Source: Pseudomonadota bacterium (GTDB lineage Bacteria > Pseudomonadota > Gammaproteobacteria > Burkholderiales > Burkholderiaceae_F). Taken from it: a DNA stretch of 13,043 bases. The DNA lies in assembly GCA_023443095.1 (NCBI GenBank), contig JAEZVV010000186.1, positions 1 to 13,043 on the forward strand, given 5' to 3'. The stretch's first letter is position 1, and every line of letters starts with the position of its first letter. Shown one piece after another: positions 1 to 6,604 of the stretch. Made by a program: the position numbers and the translations under genes. The notes under the pieces were generated by a model that was given only the letters and a program-made list of their open reading frames with translations, ran no database searches and was not told where the DNA came from.

Positions 1-45
1 CACCACCCCCATGCGATGGCGCGCGCCGACGGTGCGATGAACTGC

Positions 46-85
46 AATAAAACGCGCCGGGCGGCGTCAAACCCGGCTGACGCCG
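46..85 (-). terminator. Probable terminator of the arfB-dehydratase-Rid operon
   Basis: A perfect 8-bp inverted repeat (62-69 with 78-85, loop of 8) lies just downstream of the Rid stop codon on the minus strand. Reading in the minus direction, a T-rich run (TTTTATT, 52 to 46) follows about nine bases after the stem. An alternative stem (CCGGG/CCCGG) overlaps it and lies closer to the T run. Geometry and position fit an intrinsic terminator, although the T run is short. Positions 1-45 hold nothing I can support. Confidence 0.55.
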
Positions 86-119
86 ACCAAACCGGCAGGC
101 AGCCGACGAAGGCGGCCGC

Positions 120-503
120 TTACGCCCGGACCGCCGCGACCACTTCCATTTCCAGCTTGTAGCCGTAATGCAGCTCGGGCACCGGCACCACGGCGCGGGC
201 CGGGCGGTGGCTACCGAAGACCTGGGCGTAGATCCGGTTGATCTCGGGCCAGTCGGCGATGTCCGCCACGTAGATCGTGGACTTGAGCACCCGCTCGAGC
301 GAGGAGCCCGACGCTTCGAGCGCGATCCGGACGTTGGTCATCACCTGCAGAGCCTGGGCCTCGAGCGAGCTGTCGGCCGGCAGCGGACCGCCAGCGGCGA
401 TCGGCAGCTGGCCCGAGACATAGACCAGGCCGCCGTGGACCACGGCGTGGCTGTAATGGCCGCCGGGCGCCGCCATGCCCGCGGGTTCGAGCATCTCGAT
501 CAT
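120..503 (-). CDS. Rid-family (RidA/YjgF-like) enamine/imine deaminase
   Basis: 127 residues, the usual length for a Rid protein, in a single chorismate-mutase-like domain. Rid proteins are cytoplasmic trimers that hydrolyse reactive enamines and imines such as 2-aminoacrylate to keto acids plus ammonia. The sequence shows the conserved YVSGQLP segment (residues 28-34), the substrate-carboxylate arginine in RPARAVVPVPEL (R103, matching E. coli R105 as I recall it) and the C-terminal acidic segment EMEVVA (118-123). The ATG at 503 is chosen because GGAGG lies nine bases upstream. The open frame runs much further upstream, but there it only shadows the preceding gene. A GTG at 509 overlapping the upstream stop is too close to the ribosome site. 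The gene begins two bases after the stop of the PLP enzyme, so translation is probably coupled, and that enzyme's product is a likely substrate. The Rid subgroup (RidA against Rid1-3) is not settled. Confidence 0.9.
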   Translation of the reverse strand: MIEMLEPAGMAAPGGHYSHAVVHGGLVYVSGQLPIAAGGPLPADSSLEAQALQVMTNVRIALEASGSSLERVLKSTIYVADIADWPEINRIYAQVFGSHRPARAVVPVPELHYGYKLEMEVVAAVRA

Positions 504-505
504 GT

Positions 506-1633
506 TCACCAGCCTCCGAAGCGTTGCCAGGTCGCGCACACGTCCCGCGTCCCCGCCACGACGTGGTAGTGGGAATGCTGGGCCGCCGTCGCGCAGGCAT
601 GGTTGGGCAGGATGCGCAGCCGCGCGCCAATGGGAAAGCGCGCCCAGTCGATGGGACCGCCGTCGCGCCGGGCGACGATGCCGTGCTCCTGATTGGCGCC
701 GAAAACGATGAAGTCTTGCATCGCAACACCGTCGAGGTCGCACACCAGGCCGTAGCCCTGGTCGACCGGCTGCGCCGCGGTACCGCGGTCGCGCGAACTG
801 GCCATCCAGCCGCCGTCGGTGATGACCCAGTTGCGCTCCTTCTGGTGGCCGATCACGGTGACCAGCAGCGACAAGGCCAGGTCTTCGACCCGGCACACGC
901 CCAGCCCGGCCATCACCAGGTCCTGGAACACGAAGACGCCGGTGCGCACCTCGGTCACGCCGCTGAGCGTGTCGGCGAAAGTGGCGGTGGGGGTCGAGCC
1001 CACGCTCACCACGCTCGCCTCGTGGCCGGCGGCCCGCAGGCGTTCGGCCGCACGCACGACGGCCAGCCGCTCGACTTCGGCGGCACGGCGGATCGCCTCG
1101 ACCGAGCGCTGATCATACGAACCGCCGGCGTGGGTCATCACGCCCAGCAGGCGGGCACCGCCGGTGAGTGCGGCCGCGACCTCGAGCAGGAGCGGCGATT
1201 CGGGCTCGATCCCGCTGCGGTGGCCGTCGCTGTCGATTTCGATCAGCACCGGGATCTCGATCCCGCGCTCGGAGCAGAAAGCGCTGAGAGCCCGAGCCGC
1301 TTCGACGTTGTCGAGGATGATCTTCAGCTCGCAGCCGCGGGTGCGCAGCTCGGCGACCTGGTCCAGCTTGGCGGGGGCGATGCCGACTGCGTACAGCAGG
1401 TCGGTGACGCCGGCGGCGAAAAACTGCTCCGCTTCCTTGAGGGTCGAGACCGTCGCCGGGCCGGCGTCGGAGCTCATCATGCGGCGCGCGACCTCGATGC
1501 ATTTGCCGGTCTTGAGGTGGGGCCGGAAAGAGGCACCGAGTGCGGCCACTCGCGTTTTCATGCGCGCGATGTTGGCGTCCATCTTGTCCTGGTCAAGCAC
1601 CAGGCAGGGGGTGGGCAGGGATTCGAGATTCAT
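506..1633 (-). CDS. DSD1-like fold-III PLP enzyme (D-serine dehydratase / D-threonine aldolase family)
   Basis: 375 residues: an alanine-racemase-type PLP barrel followed by the small C-terminal DSD1-like domain. The N-terminal TPCLVLD motif (8-14) and RPHLKTGK (37-44) are family hallmarks; K41 is the expected Schiff-base lysine. Near the C-terminus, H345-A-C347 matches the His-x-Cys zinc site of eukaryotic-type D-serine dehydratase and D-threo-3-hydroxyaspartate dehydratase. As I recall, the classical D-threonine aldolase has His-x-Asp there. I therefore favour a Zn- and PLP-dependent beta-eliminating dehydratase acting on D-serine or a 3-hydroxy D-amino acid, but sequence alone cannot exclude aldolase activity. 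The downstream Rid gene supports dehydration, because that reaction releases 2-aminoacrylate-type intermediates. The ATG at 1633 lies 25 bases after the arfB stop and has only a weak ribosome site (GGA about ten bases away). Probably cytoplasmic. Confidence 0.85.
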   Translation of the reverse strand: MNLESLPTPCLVLDQDKMDANIARMKTRVAALGASFRPHLKTGKCIEVARRMMSSDAGPATVSTLKEAEQFFAAGVTDLLYAVGIAPAKLDQVAELRTRGCELKIILDNVEAARALSAFCSERGIEIPVLIEIDSDGHRSGIEPESPLLLEVAAALTGGARLLGVMTHAGGSYDQRSVEAIRRAAEVERLAVVRAAERLRAAGHEASVVSVGSTPTATFADTLSGVTEVRTGVFVFQDLVMAGLGVCRVEDLALSLLVTVIGHQKERNWVITDGGWMASSRDRGTAAQPVDQGYGLVCDLDGVAMQDFIVFGANQEHGIVARRDGGPIDWARFPIGARLRILPNHACATAAQHSHYHVVAGTRDVCATWQRFGGW

Positions 1634-1658
1634 GGGGCAGATCCGAGAGTAGCCAGCC

Positions 1659-2069
1659 TCAATCTTCTCGCACTCGGCCCCGCCCCTGTTTGATCTCGCC
1701 CCGGGCCAGCTTGCCTTCGACCCGCCGCCGCTGCGAGGCCCGGGTCGGTTTGGTCTCGATCCTAGCCCGCGGCACGAAGGCGGCGGCGGATATCAGTTCG
1801 CGCAGGCGGGCGATGGCCTCGGCTCGATTGCGGTCCTGGGTGCGGTGGGTCTGCGCCTTGATCACCACCACCCCGGTTTCGGTGATGCGACGGTCGGGGC
1901 GGGCGAGCAGCCGCTCCTTGACCCGCTCCGGCAGCGACGAAGCCCGGATGTCGAAACGAAGCTGGACCGCGCTGGCGACCTTGTTGACGTTCTGCCCGCC
2001 CGCGCCTTGGGCACGGATCGCCTCGAACTGCAGTTCGCGCTCGTCAAGCATGTAAAACAGATGTGCCAT
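1659..2069 (-). CDS. arfB: Alternative ribosome-rescue factor ArfB (YaeJ, class-I release-factor-like hydrolase)
   Basis: 136 residues, close to E. coli YaeJ (about 140). The N-terminal domain carries the peptidyl-tRNA hydrolysis motif GAGGQNVNK (22-30, GGQ at 24-26) in the typical release-factor domain 3 context. The codon-recognition domains of full release factors are absent. The C-terminal tail (from about residue 105) is rich in Arg and Lys, as expected for the ArfB tail that enters the empty mRNA channel of a stalled ribosome. It frees ribosomes on non-stop mRNAs by hydrolysing peptidyl-tRNA. The ATG at 2069 is preceded by GGGAGG nine bases away. The gene heads a close-packed minus-strand group with the dehydratase and Rid genes. 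No functional link between rescue and D-amino-acid metabolism is obvious, so shared transcription may be incidental. Confidence 0.93.
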   Translation of the reverse strand: MAHLFYMLDERELQFEAIRAQGAGGQNVNKVASAVQLRFDIRASSLPERVKERLLARPDRRITETGVVVIKAQTHRTQDRNRAEAIARLRELISAAAFVPRARIETKPTRASQRRRVEGKLARGEIKQGRGRVRED

Positions 2070-2163
2070 TTGGCCAGCCCTCCCGGTCGCGGCGCCCCGG
2101 CGTCGCCAGCGCCACCCTAACAGGGCCGCTCGCGCGGCGCGGGACCGGGGCGCGCGTCAGCGA

Positions 2164-2631
2164 TTACCAGCTCAGGGTCTTGGCGCCCGGACGGAACATC
2201 ACATCGTTGAGGGTCGAGGGGCGGCGCAGGACGTCAGCGCCGGCGATCAGGTTGGCCTCGGGAATGTCGAGCGCCTTGATGCACACCAGGCACACCAGGA
2301 CTTTGCCGCCGGCGGCCATGAACTGGGCCATCATCGTCTGCACCGGCTGGTCGAACTTGCCGGTCGCGATGGTCTCGGCGCCGTAGGCCTTGTCGAACAC
2401 TTTCACGCCGTCGACGTTGGCGAAAATCACCACGTCCTTGACGCCTTGCTTGAGGGCGAAGTTGGTACCGACAAAAGCGGCCATCGAGGCGCGCCAGGGA
2501 TCGGCCGAGGTCAGGTTGATCACCAGCGCCGAATCCTTGTCCTGCGCACTGGCGACCTGCGGCAGCAGGCCTCCGAAGGCAGCGACGGCGGCAACGGCCA
2601 GAGTCAGAAAGCGGGAGAGCATCGTTTTCAT
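2164..2631 (-). CDS. Secreted DsrE-like family protein
   Basis: 155 residues. An N-terminal Sec-type signal is clear: MKTMLSR, a hydrophobic run (8-23), then VASA with likely cleavage after A29. The mature part looks like the DsrE/DsrF alpha/beta fold, with a first strand SALVINLTS (34-42), helix ASMAAFVGTNFALKQG and strand KDVVIFANVDGV (65-76). A C-L-V-C pair (C114, C117) follows strand KVLVC. Cytoplasmic DsrE/TusD proteins use a cysteine in sulfur relay. Here a CxxC pair in a probably periplasmic protein could bind metal, carry sulfur or do redox work; that is inference. The ATG at 2631 is chosen over an in-frame ATG at 2670 because it has AGGA nine bases upstream and starts the signal peptide. 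Positions 2070-2163 downstream hold only a short GC stem (2125-2138) with no T run, so no clear terminator. Confidence 0.75.
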   Translation of the reverse strand: MKTMLSRFLTLAVAAVAAFGGLLPQVASAQDKDSALVINLTSADPWRASMAAFVGTNFALKQGVKDVVIFANVDGVKVFDKAYGAETIATGKFDQPVQTMMAQFMAAGGKVLVCLVCIKALDIPEANLIAGADVLRRPSTLNDVMFRPGAKTLSW

Positions 2632-2656
2632 GGGTGTGTTTCCTGGGACAGAAAAA

Positions 2657-2668
2657 GCCGCGCGCGGC
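2657..2668 (-). other. GC palindrome followed by T5 in the dsrE-like gene leader
   Basis: GCCGCGCGCGGC is a perfect 12-base palindrome. Read on the minus strand it is followed at once by TTTTT (2656-2652), about 20 bases before the dsrE-like ATG. It could act as an operator for a dimeric regulator in this 169-base divergent gap (2632-2800), or as a weak attenuator, though a transcript hairpin would have only about four paired bases. No convincing promoter hexamers were found in the gap. Confidence 0.25.
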
Positions 2669-2800
2669 ACAGATGGCCGGGCGCGGCAAGGAGAGGGTGC
2701 CGATGTTCTCAGGCCACGCCCGCCCGCGTTTGCGATGAATCAAGCCGCCGGGAATCGGCACGGGTTCTCATGCCCGGCCCGAATTCATGCCCCCGACACG

Positions 2801-3349
2801 ATGCGACTGCCTGCCACCACTGCCCCCTGGTATTTGCGCATTTGGCTCGCCGCCCGTGCGCGCAAACACGGCGCGCCGCTCGAACCCACCCTGCTCTGGG
2901 CGCGAGTGCCGCGCGTCTTTCTCGCCTTCATGGCGATGTTCGGTGCCTTGCGTCGACGCGCCTCGCCCCTGCCGCCACGGCTGCGCGCCCTGGTGTCGGT
3001 GCGGGTGTCGCAGCTCACGGGCTGCGAGTTCTGCATCGACATGAACTCGGCCTTCTTCCGCGACGCCGGTGGCGATCTCGACCTGCTGCAACGGGCCAGC
3101 GAATGGGAGACCGACCCCGCGCTCGGCGAAGCCGAACGCGCCGCCCTCGCCTATGCCGAAGCCGTCACCGCCACCCCGCCGGTAGTGAGCGACGCCTTGT
3201 TCGAACGCGTGCGCCGCGCCTGGGGCGAAGACGCCACGGCGGAACTGACCGCGCTAATCGCGTTCCAGAACCTGTCGGCACGGTTCAACGCCGCTCTCGA
3301 CGCGCGCGCCTACGGCTTTTGCTCGCTGCCGGCCGACCGCAGCGGCTAG
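2801..3349 (+). CDS. AhpD/carboxymuconolactone decarboxylase-like family protein
   Basis: 182 residues from the ATG at 2801. The central segment LRALVSVRVSQLTGCEFC (61-78) and the following IDMNSAFFRD are typical of AhpD-like carboxymuconolactone-decarboxylase folds, with a redox CxxC at C75 and C78. In classical AhpD a histidine follows the CxxC by a few residues; here D and N occupy that stretch, a common variant among uncharacterised members. The fold is all-helical and usually oligomeric. Members act as peroxidases or as decarboxylases, and the substrate here cannot be told. The ATG at 2735 is in frame and would add 22 residues of non-family sequence. Neither start has a good ribosome site, so the choice rests on family length. 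Divergent from the dsrE-like gene, convergent with the YitT gene. Both proteins in the divergent pair have CxxC, a weak hint of shared thiol chemistry. Confidence 0.78.
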   Translation: MRLPATTAPWYLRIWLAARARKHGAPLEPTLLWARVPRVFLAFMAMFGALRRRASPLPPRLRALVSVRVSQLTGCEFCIDMNSAFFRDAGGDLDLLQRASEWETDPALGEAERAALAYAEAVTATPPVVSDALFERVRRAWGEDATAELTALIAFQNLSARFNAALDARAYGFCSLPADRSG

Positions 3350-3964
3350 TCAGATACCGAGGTAGCGGCCGGGCTTGTGGTTGACCGCGATGATGAAGTT
3401 GAGCGCCAAGGCCCCCAGCACCGACACCGCCACCAGCCACGGGCTGACCACGGCAAAAGCCGCAGCGACGATCGCCACGTCGAAGGCCATCTGAACCCGG
3501 CCGGCGGGCCAGCCGCGGGTCTTCTGCAACCACAGCACCACCACTCCGAGCCCGCCCAGGCTGGCGCGGTGGCGGAACAGGATCAGCAGCCCGATGCCGA
3601 TCAGGAAGCCGCCCATCACGGCGGCGAAGGCGGGATTGATCGCGGCCACCGTCACCACGCTCGGCAGGCTTTCCGAAAACACCGAGAGCAGCGCCACGGC
3701 AAGGAAGGTCTTGATCGTGAAACGCAGGTCCATCACCCGCGCGGCGAGCAGGTAGAAGGGCAGGTTGACCACAAACAACACCCCGCCGAAGTTCCAGCCG
3801 GTGGCGTAATGGATCAGGAAGGAGATGCCCACCGTGCCGCCCGCCAACAGGCCGGCGCGCTGGTAGAACACGAGACCGAGCGCAATCAGCAGGGTCGCGG
3901 TGACGATGGCCTGGACGTCGTCGAACCAGGTGTGGCGGCCAAGAAGCGGGGGACTAGTTTTCAT
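3350..3964 (-). CDS. YitT-family (short form) integral membrane protein
   Basis: 204 residues with five to six hydrophobic segments, beginning at about VQAIVTATLLIALGLVF (residues 17-33). The GLLAGGTVGISFLIHYATGW segment and the later LGGLGVVVLWLQ segment are repeated-type glycine-rich motifs seen in YitT/DUF161 proteins. Bacillus YitT is about 280 residues with a soluble DUF2179 tail; this protein lacks that tail, as do many proteobacterial relatives. It sits in the inner membrane and its transport role is unknown. The ATG at 3964 (MKTSPPLL) is chosen because residues encoded further upstream look non-coding and the membrane part follows directly. No Shine-Dalgarno is visible. A TAGATT (3980-3975) lies ten bases before the ATG, so the leader may be very short. 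The stop codon abuts that of the convergent AhpD-like gene. Confidence 0.8.
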   Translation of the reverse strand: MKTSPPLLGRHTWFDDVQAIVTATLLIALGLVFYQRAGLLAGGTVGISFLIHYATGWNFGGVLFVVNLPFYLLAARVMDLRFTIKTFLAVALLSVFSESLPSVVTVAAINPAFAAVMGGFLIGIGLLILFRHRASLGGLGVVVLWLQKTRGWPAGRVQMAFDVAIVAAAFAVVSPWLVAVSVLGALALNFIIAVNHKPGRYLGI

Positions 3965-4047
3965 GGAGAGCGGCAATCTAGTCAAAAATTCGACGCGCTG
4001 CTGGCAACGCGGCCACCCGCCGCGGGGCGGCCCCCTGTCATGCACCC

Positions 4048-4076
4048 TTGTCAGCGTCCGGGGGCACCGGTAGAAG
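4048..4076 (+). promoter_or_regulatory. Candidate sigma70-type promoter for kefF-kefC
   Basis: TTGTCA (4048-4053) and TAGAAG (4071-4076) are separated by exactly 17 bases, matching consensus at five of six and four of six positions. Transcription would start about seven bases after the -10, at or next to the kefF ATG (4083). Together with the missing ribosome site this suggests a leaderless message. The call is by eye only. Confidence 0.45.
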
Positions 4077-4082
4077 CGCGAC

Positions 4083-4616
4083 ATGATCGCCCTGATCCTC
4101 GCCCACCCCTACCTGCGCCGGTCACGCGCCTGCCGCGCCGTGATCGACGCCGTTTCCGGACAGCCCGGCCTCGAGCTCCGGGCGCTCTACGAGCTCTACC
4201 CCGACTTCGCCATCGACATCGAGGCCGAACGGACCGCTTTGCTGGCAAGCCGGCTCGTGGTCTGGCTGCATCCGCTCGACTGGTACAACGTGCCCGGCCT
4301 GCTCAAACTCTGGTTCGACACCGTGCTCGGCGCCGGCTGGGCCTACGGCGCGAGCGGCAAGGCCCTGGCCGGCAAGGACTGCTTGTGGGTTCCCACCGCC
4401 GGCGCGCCGTTCAGCAACGGTTCCGCCAGCGAGCCGATCGGGGAGGCGTTTTCCGAGTTCGAACCGGCCATCCGCCGCACCGCCCTCTTCTGCGGTATGA
4501 ACTGGTTGGCGCCGCAGGCGATCCGTCTCGCCGGCGAGGCCAGCCGCGAGCAGTGGCAAGCGGCTGGCCTCGCCGTTCGCCAGCGCTTAATCGAGTGGGC
4601 GACAGACCGTGGCTGA
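4083..4616 (+). CDS. kefF: KefF-type flavoprotein, ancillary activator of the Kef K+ efflux system
   Basis: 177 residues, against 176 in E. coli KefF, in one flavodoxin-like NAD(P)H:quinone oxidoreductase domain. Recognisable family segments are LAHPYLRRSRA (6-16), LYELYPDFAIDIEAE (36-50), HPLDWYNVPGLLKLWFD (63-79) and GWAYG. KefF and KefG bind FMN, reduce quinones and electrophiles, and bind the cytoplasmic face of KefC or KefB, where they are needed for full efflux activity. The gene overlaps the next one by eight bases, an arrangement I recall for E. coli kefF-kefC, so the pair is translationally coupled. The ATG at 4083 has no good ribosome site but has a -10-like hexamer six bases before it. 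Whether it is nearer KefF or KefG is not settled; the role is the same. Cytoplasmic, membrane-associated through its partner. Confidence 0.9.
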   Translation: MIALILAHPYLRRSRACRAVIDAVSGQPGLELRALYELYPDFAIDIEAERTALLASRLVVWLHPLDWYNVPGLLKLWFDTVLGAGWAYGASGKALAGKDCLWVPTAGAPFSNGSASEPIGEAFSEFEPAIRRTALFCGMNWLAPQAIRLAGEASREQWQAAGLAVRQRLIEWATDRG

Positions 4617-6399
4617 GGACTCGCAACTGCTGCGCAGCGCCCTGCTCGCGCTCGCCGCGGCGGTGATCCTGGTGCCTCTCGCCACTCGCGCCAAGCTCGG
4701 GTCGGTGCTCGGCTACCTAATCGCGGGAGTGCTGGTCGGCCCCTTCGGCCTGCGGCTGGTGACCGATGTCGAATCGATCATGCATTTCGCCGAGTTCGGT
4801 GTGGTCCTGATGCTGTTTCTGGTCGGCCTCGAGCTCGATCTCAAACGGCTGTGGCAGATGCGCGGCGCCGTATTCGGCGGCGGCGCCTGGCAATGGTTCG
4901 CCTGCGCGCTGCCGCTCGCCCTCGGCCTGACCGCGCTGGGCCTGCCCTGGCCGGCGGCGGTGGTCGCCGGTCTGGCGCTGGCCGACAGCTCGACCGCGAT
5001 GGCGATCCAGATGATGAGCGAACGCAACCTGATGGGGGCGCCGGTGGGCCGCGCCGGTTTTTCCATCCTCCTTTTTCAGGACTTGGCGGCGATCCCGCTG
5101 ATGACGGTGGTGCCCTTGCTCGGTCCAGGCGCGAGCGAAGACCCGGTATGGCAGCAGGCGCTGCGGGCGCTGGTCGCGATCGCCGGGGTGATCGTGATCG
5201 GTCGATTTCTGACCCGTCCGTTGATCCGCCGCATCGTCGAGAGCCAGGTGCGCGAGATCTTCACCGCGTTTGCCCTGCTCCTGGTGATCGGCATCGCTTG
5301 GCTGATGGCGACAGCCGGCCTGTCGATGGCGCTCGGCGCCTTCCTCGCCGGCGTCTTGCTCGCCAGCTCCGAATACCGCCATCTGCTGCAGGCCGACATC
5401 GCGCCGTTCAAAGGCCTGCTGCTCGGGCTTTTTTTTATCTCGGTCGGGATGGCGGTCGACCTTGCGCTGCTGGCGCACGAACCGCTCCTGCTCGCGGCGC
5501 TGGTGCTGGGACTGCTGGTGATCAAAACTGCGGTTCTGGTGGCCATCGCGCCGCGGGTCGGCGTCGCGCGCGCCGACCGCTGGCTGTTTTCGGCGCTGCT
5601 GTCGCAGGGGGGCGAGGTCGGCTTCGTGTTGATTGCGCTTGCCGCCACCGCGCAACTGCTGCCGGGTCAGTGGCGCGAACTTCTGGTGGCGGCCATCGCA
5701 ATTTCGATGGGCCTGGCGCCGGTACTCGTCGGCCTGGCCGAACGCTGGACCGGCCGCCAGGCCAAGGAACAGCGCCAGGCCGACACCCCCGACGGCGAAC
5801 ACGCGCCGGTGATCATCGCGGGCTTCGGCCGCTACGGCCAGATCGTCGGCCGTCTGCTGTTCGCTCAAGGCATCAGCGCCACCGTGATCGATCACGACCC
5901 GGACCAGGTCGACCTCTCGCGCAAGCTCGATTTCAAGGTCTATTACGGCGACGCGACCCGGCTCGACCTGCTCGAGGCGGCTGCCGCGGCACACGCCCGG
6001 GTGCTGGTGGTCGCCATCGATGGGGTCGAAGACAGCCTCGAACTGGTCGACCGCGCACGCGAACACTTCCCCCACCTCACCCTGGTCGTCCGCGCACGCA
6101 ACGTCCGCCACGCGCTCGAACTCATGCAGCGCGGCGTCACCCTGATCGAGCGCGAAACGTTCGAGTCCGCGCTGCGCTCGGGACGGCAGGTGCTGCAAGT
6201 GCTGGGCTTGGGCGCTTACGAGGCGCGCGAACTCGCCGACATCTTCCGTCGCCACAACCTGCGCACCATGGCCGCGATGAGCCGCCATTTCGACGACGAA
6301 AAGGCACGCCTCGACATCTATCGCAGCGGCCGCCGCGAGCTTGAAGAAAACCTCAGACGCGACCGCGAGGCGCGCGGCGATACCCTAGCGAAAGACTAG
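4609..6399 (+). CDS. kefC: Glutathione-regulated K+/H+ antiporter KefB/KefC type (CPA2 family)
   Basis: 596 residues (E. coli KefB 601, KefC 620). The N-terminal two thirds (about 1-385) are a CPA2 exchanger with 12-13 membrane segments, including LADSSTAMAIQMMSERNL and FKGLLLGLFFISVGMAVDL, both typical of Kef. The C-terminal part is a cytoplasmic RCK/TrkA-N Rossmann domain: GFGRYGQIVG (405-414) then VIDHDPD (426-432). Kef proteins are held closed by glutathione and opened by glutathione-electrophile adducts, lowering cytoplasmic pH for protection. The start is GTG at 4609, inside the end of kefF; upstream purines (GAGTGG) are a weak ribosome site, consistent with coupling. The cytoplasmic loop 258-265 reads HLLQADIA where E. 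coli KefC has HALESDIE, so two acidic residues of a regulatory loop are lost. KefB, KefC and YbaL cannot be fully separated by eye, but the adjacent KefF favours KefC. Confidence 0.92.
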   Translation: MAEDSQLLRSALLALAAAVILVPLATRAKLGSVLGYLIAGVLVGPFGLRLVTDVESIMHFAEFGVVLMLFLVGLELDLKRLWQMRGAVFGGGAWQWFACALPLALGLTALGLPWPAAVVAGLALADSSTAMAIQMMSERNLMGAPVGRAGFSILLFQDLAAIPLMTVVPLLGPGASEDPVWQQALRALVAIAGVIVIGRFLTRPLIRRIVESQVREIFTAFALLLVIGIAWLMATAGLSMALGAFLAGVLLASSEYRHLLQADIAPFKGLLLGLFFISVGMAVDLALLAHEPLLLAALVLGLLVIKTAVLVAIAPRVGVARADRWLFSALLSQGGEVGFVLIALAATAQLLPGQWRELLVAAIAISMGLAPVLVGLAERWTGRQAKEQRQADTPDGEHAPVIIAGFGRYGQIVGRLLFAQGISATVIDHDPDQVDLSRKLDFKVYYGDATRLDLLEAAAAAHARVLVVAIDGVEDSLELVDRAREHFPHLTLVVRARNVRHALELMQRGVTLIERETFESALRSGRQVLQVLGLGAYEARELADIFRRHNLRTMAAMSRHFDDEKARLDIYRSGRRELEENLRRDREARGDTLAKD

Positions 6400-6432
6400 A
6401 GTTAATTGGAGTTGACACTCTGGAAAACTGGC

Positions 6433-6461
6433 TTTCAAACCCATTTTCCTTCGTGTATATT
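6433..6461 (+). promoter_or_regulatory. Promoter of the cold-shock gene
   Basis: TATATT (6456-6461) is a strong -10, with TTTCAA (6433-6438) 17 bases upstream as a poor -35 (three of six). The region is AT-rich against a very GC-rich background. Transcription would start near 6468 and give a leader of about 137 bases, typical of cspA genes. Confidence 0.55.
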
Positions 6462-6467
6462 GCGCGG

Positions 6468-6604
6468 CGACAGCGTCTAAGGTTCGCAATTTCCCAGGTC
6501 TCCCGGCACCGACCGTGTGGCCGGTCATCCCAGGCAAGCGTTTCCTGATCGTCTGCAATCCGGCGTGGTGTCACGCCAAAAATTTATTTCTCAAGGAACG
6601 TTGC
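6468..6604 (+). promoter_or_regulatory. Long structured 5' leader of the cold-shock gene
   Basis: The leader contains two clean hairpins: GACCG/CGGTC (6511-6515 with 6522-6526) and GGCGTG/CACGCC with a GTGT loop (6562-6567 with 6572-6577). The second is followed by an A/T-rich stretch and then the ribosome site AAGGA (6593-6597), seven bases before the ATG. Long leaders of cspA genes are known to refold at low temperature and expose the ribosome site; that this one does so is inference. Confidence 0.45.

Noticed and set aside
504..896. N-terminal extension of the Rid protein, suggesting a fusion
   Set aside because: The extension only reads the DSD1-like gene in another frame; the ATG at 503 has a good ribosome site and gives the exact family length.
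524..1693. 389-codon open frame on the plus strand opposite the DSD1-like gene
   Set aside because: Antisense shadow created by GC-rich third positions; the protein is a low-complexity run of His, Gly, Ala and Asp with no family motif.
2735..2800. Earlier ATG for the AhpD-like protein
   Set aside because: It would add 22 residues unlike the family and has no ribosome site; still possible, but less likely.
4717..6288. 523-codon open frame on the minus strand opposite kefC
   Set aside because: Very rich in Gln, His, Arg and Asp, the usual mirror of a hydrophobic membrane protein in the opposite frame; kefC is unmistakable.
6412..6417. Perfect TTGACA upstream of the cold-shock gene
   Set aside because: Nothing resembling a -10 lies 16-18 bases downstream (6435-6440 reads TCAAAC); the TATATT at 6456 is too far to pair with it.
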